DNA of 64,000 nt. Origin: Sparassis latifolia. Its lineage: Eukaryota > Basidiomycota > Agaricomycetes > Polyporales > Sparassidaceae. A model generated the notes under the pieces. It had not been told where the DNA came from. It worked only from the letters and a program-made list of their open reading frames with translations, and made no database searches. Below are positions 62,138-64,000 of the stretch, piece by piece. Position numbers and translations under genes: made by a program. The first letter of the stretch is position 1. Each line of letters starts with the position of its first letter. The stretch is taken from NCBI GenBank assembly GCA_018466975.1, contig CM031554.1:310001-374000 (forward strand), written 5' to 3'.

Positions 62138-64000
62138 TCAGAACGTGAGCTTCCTTGGAAGAAAACAGACGAGCGGCCGTACCTTTACGTATAAGGTCAG
62201 AGTATTACTTGGCCAGAGTTTCTCGAATGTCTGACGGCCTTTGCCCGATTTCCACTCCGGGAGAGGCAACGACCCTTCCGGCTGGACCTCTGGTGCTAAC
62301 GTGAACGAGTCGAACTGCTGTAGCATGCGCGTGAGGAAGCACGACGCCTCGTTGTATGCGTAGTTCTGGCCTATGCACTGTCGACAAGCCGAATAAATCA
62401 GCTTAACAAGCGATGACAGGAAAAAATGTTGCACTGACTATGCGTGGCCCGGCGCTGAAGGGTACGTATATCATAGGGTTGGACGTGTACCTCGCCGCCC
62501 GCTCGTCAAGCCAGCGCTCGGGATCGAAGATGTCCGCATCAGGCCCCCATAGCGCCGGGTTCCGCTGCATGAGGATCGGGTAGTAGGTGAAGGACGTCTC
62601 CGGTGGCATGTACAGCGACTCTGGCATGGATGGGTACGTGCCGTCCGCCTTTGGTAAAAGACACGCTGTGGACCGTGATTCGCGCGCATTGGCGGGTACG
62701 GGTGGGAAGAGGCGCAACGTCTCATGGATCACTGCGCGCACTGCACGGTGTGGTGTAAAAAAGAGTTGTCTATGATTCTGAGGAACACACAAACGTACTG
62801 TACTTCATCGCTTTGATGGCCTCAACGGTAGGAGGACCGTCGGCACCACAGTGTCCCAGGACTTCAGTGCGCAGTTTCTTGGCGATCTCGGGCTGAGTAG
62901 CCAGGAAGTATACTATGTAGGTCAGCAATTGCGCAGTCTGTGGATGTGGATCCGCTATTACTCGACACGGTGGCTGGATGAGGCGCAAGAGGAACGCACC
63001 GTGTCTCGAGCGGCGATTAGGATATTCAGAAGTTGGTCGCGAATTACGCTTGGATCTATGAAGAGAAATGACGCTGAATGACAGCGGATCCCATGGGTTT
63101 GATGACCGCCTACCTTCTGTGTTGCCCGCGAGATACTCGAGAAACGTGCTTTGCTCAGGCGAGCTCTGCACACCAGCTTTCTCCATGCTTCTCCTATTCT
63201 CCAGTGCACGCTGGACAAGCGGATCTACATATTCGTGTATGACCTTCACATGTGGGTCATGCTATCGTGCAACAGCTCCGCGATAGGCCACAGCAATTTT
63301 CCGCGCTTAATGCGTTTGCTTACAATCGCCTGGAGAGTTTCAAAGGCGCTTGAGAAGCCGCCGAACTCGTCGTCCGTTGCGGAGCCCATCGGACTCATCT
63401 TCGTCTTCCCGGGGATGGGCAGCTTGCCGGAGAGCGTGTCCATGTTCGTGCCGAAGAGGAACTCGGACGATGCGTCGAGCGTGAACCTGGCAAATATGTC
63501 CTGCACCTCGACTGGCTGGCCGGAGGAGGTGATCGAAAAGATGAGCGAGAGCGTTGCACTGGTGTATCTCTCGAAGAGGCCGAAATCCGAGATGCGGTCC
63601 CGAGCGAAGAATGGGCGGGCAATTGCACGATGCTAGATAGGACAAGTGAGAAGAGAAACACCGATTACCTTGTCGGAAACCAACGAACCGCTTTCCAGAG
63701 CTGTTGGTATAGTTTTCAGTCGATGATATGTGTACTGTTACCAATCACTTACATCGTCATCGCGATTGAAGATACCATCTCCTAGGAACTTCTCCCTGAA
63801 GAGAAAGATAAGTAACTATGTAAATCGTTTACGATAATACCCACATGCGCTCCTTGGGGCCCACTCCCTTGTGGAAGTGGTTGAATCCTGTGGTGAGCAC
63901 GTACTTCTGGTGTTCAGAGTCCATACTGATAATCTATGAAACAAGGTGTGTAATTAGCTGGAGGTCATTGCAGCGAAAGCCGAGGACCATTCGTCGAGCG
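62138..64000 (-). CDS. Cytochrome P450 (CYP63/CYP52-like), 3' part only
   Basis: A haem-thiolate monooxygenase; the 5' end runs off the window at 64000. The pieces, in order: SMDSEHQKYVLTTGFNHFHK and EKFLGDGIFNRDDD (N-terminal), HRAIARPFFARDRISDFG, DIFARFTLDASSEFLFGTNM, I-helix AARDTTAQLLTYIVYF (assembled across an intron), K-helix ETLRLFPPVPANARES, PERWL, and the haem loop FSAGPRI-CIGQNYAYNEAS, split by an intron at 62378-62438. About ten short introns are needed. The loop after FGTNM and the PVPANARES pattern resemble fatty-acid/alkane hydroxylases of the CYP52 clan, to which white-rot CYP63 belongs. The end is set at TGA 62138, after LTLYVK; it may stop slightly differently if a last intron exists. 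Confidence 0.9.

Overview
The window is nuclear DNA of a filamentous basidiomycete, most likely an Agaricomycete. The support is gene-dense DNA with many 48-65 bp GT-AG introns, typical mushroom gene families (a CYP63-like P450, F-box proteins, a Ser-rich single-pass membrane protein, an AT-hook protein), and decayed Ty3/gypsy and Ty1/copia elements. I cannot name the species. Exon boundaries were worked out by hand from splice signals, reading phase and known family sequence.

Layout. 1-9640 is a transposon block: a Ty3/gypsy chromovirus-type element (5' end off-window, 3' LTR ending at 7111) that appears to be inserted in a Ty1/copia element, which is truncated, lacks its RT core and keeps its 3' LTR (9402-9640). 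10542-19681 holds a membrane protein, an AT-hook protein, a palindromic MITE, a small hypothetical protein and a broken F-box gene. 20022-28783 is a conserved block: adrenodoxin reductase, tRNA-Glu, SDH4, a dynamin-family GTPase and the sterol C-4 methyl oxidase ERG25. 28784-33997 has no recognisable gene but holds a 115 bp foldback repeat. 33998-40577 is a divergent pair matching the lactam-utilisation (lam) locus: a 19-exon biotin carboxylase/KipA/KipI/biotinyl protein and a LamB/YcsF protein. 41191-53388 is an accessory-looking block: a dead aldo/keto reductase, an MFS transporter, two FAD monooxygenases as an inverted, convergent duplication, a small hypothetical and an APH-like kinase. 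54935-64000 holds an F-box protein, an epsin, a BTB protein and the 3' part of a P450.

How genes fit together. LamA and LamB resemble the parts of the 5-oxoprolinase/lactamase complex (PxpA = LamB/YcsF; PxpB/C = KipI/KipA). They share a 259 bp promoter with two HGATAR sites, which suggests nitrogen control. The MFS gene and two salicylate-hydroxylase-type monooxygenases could form a small aromatic-compound module. The most unusual feature is the part of the gypsy element between pol and the LTR: two tiny overlapping ORFs, each with one hydrophobic segment, followed by a separate CCHC zinc-knuckle ORF. Identical TATAAAAGGA motifs precede the first and the third of these ORFs.
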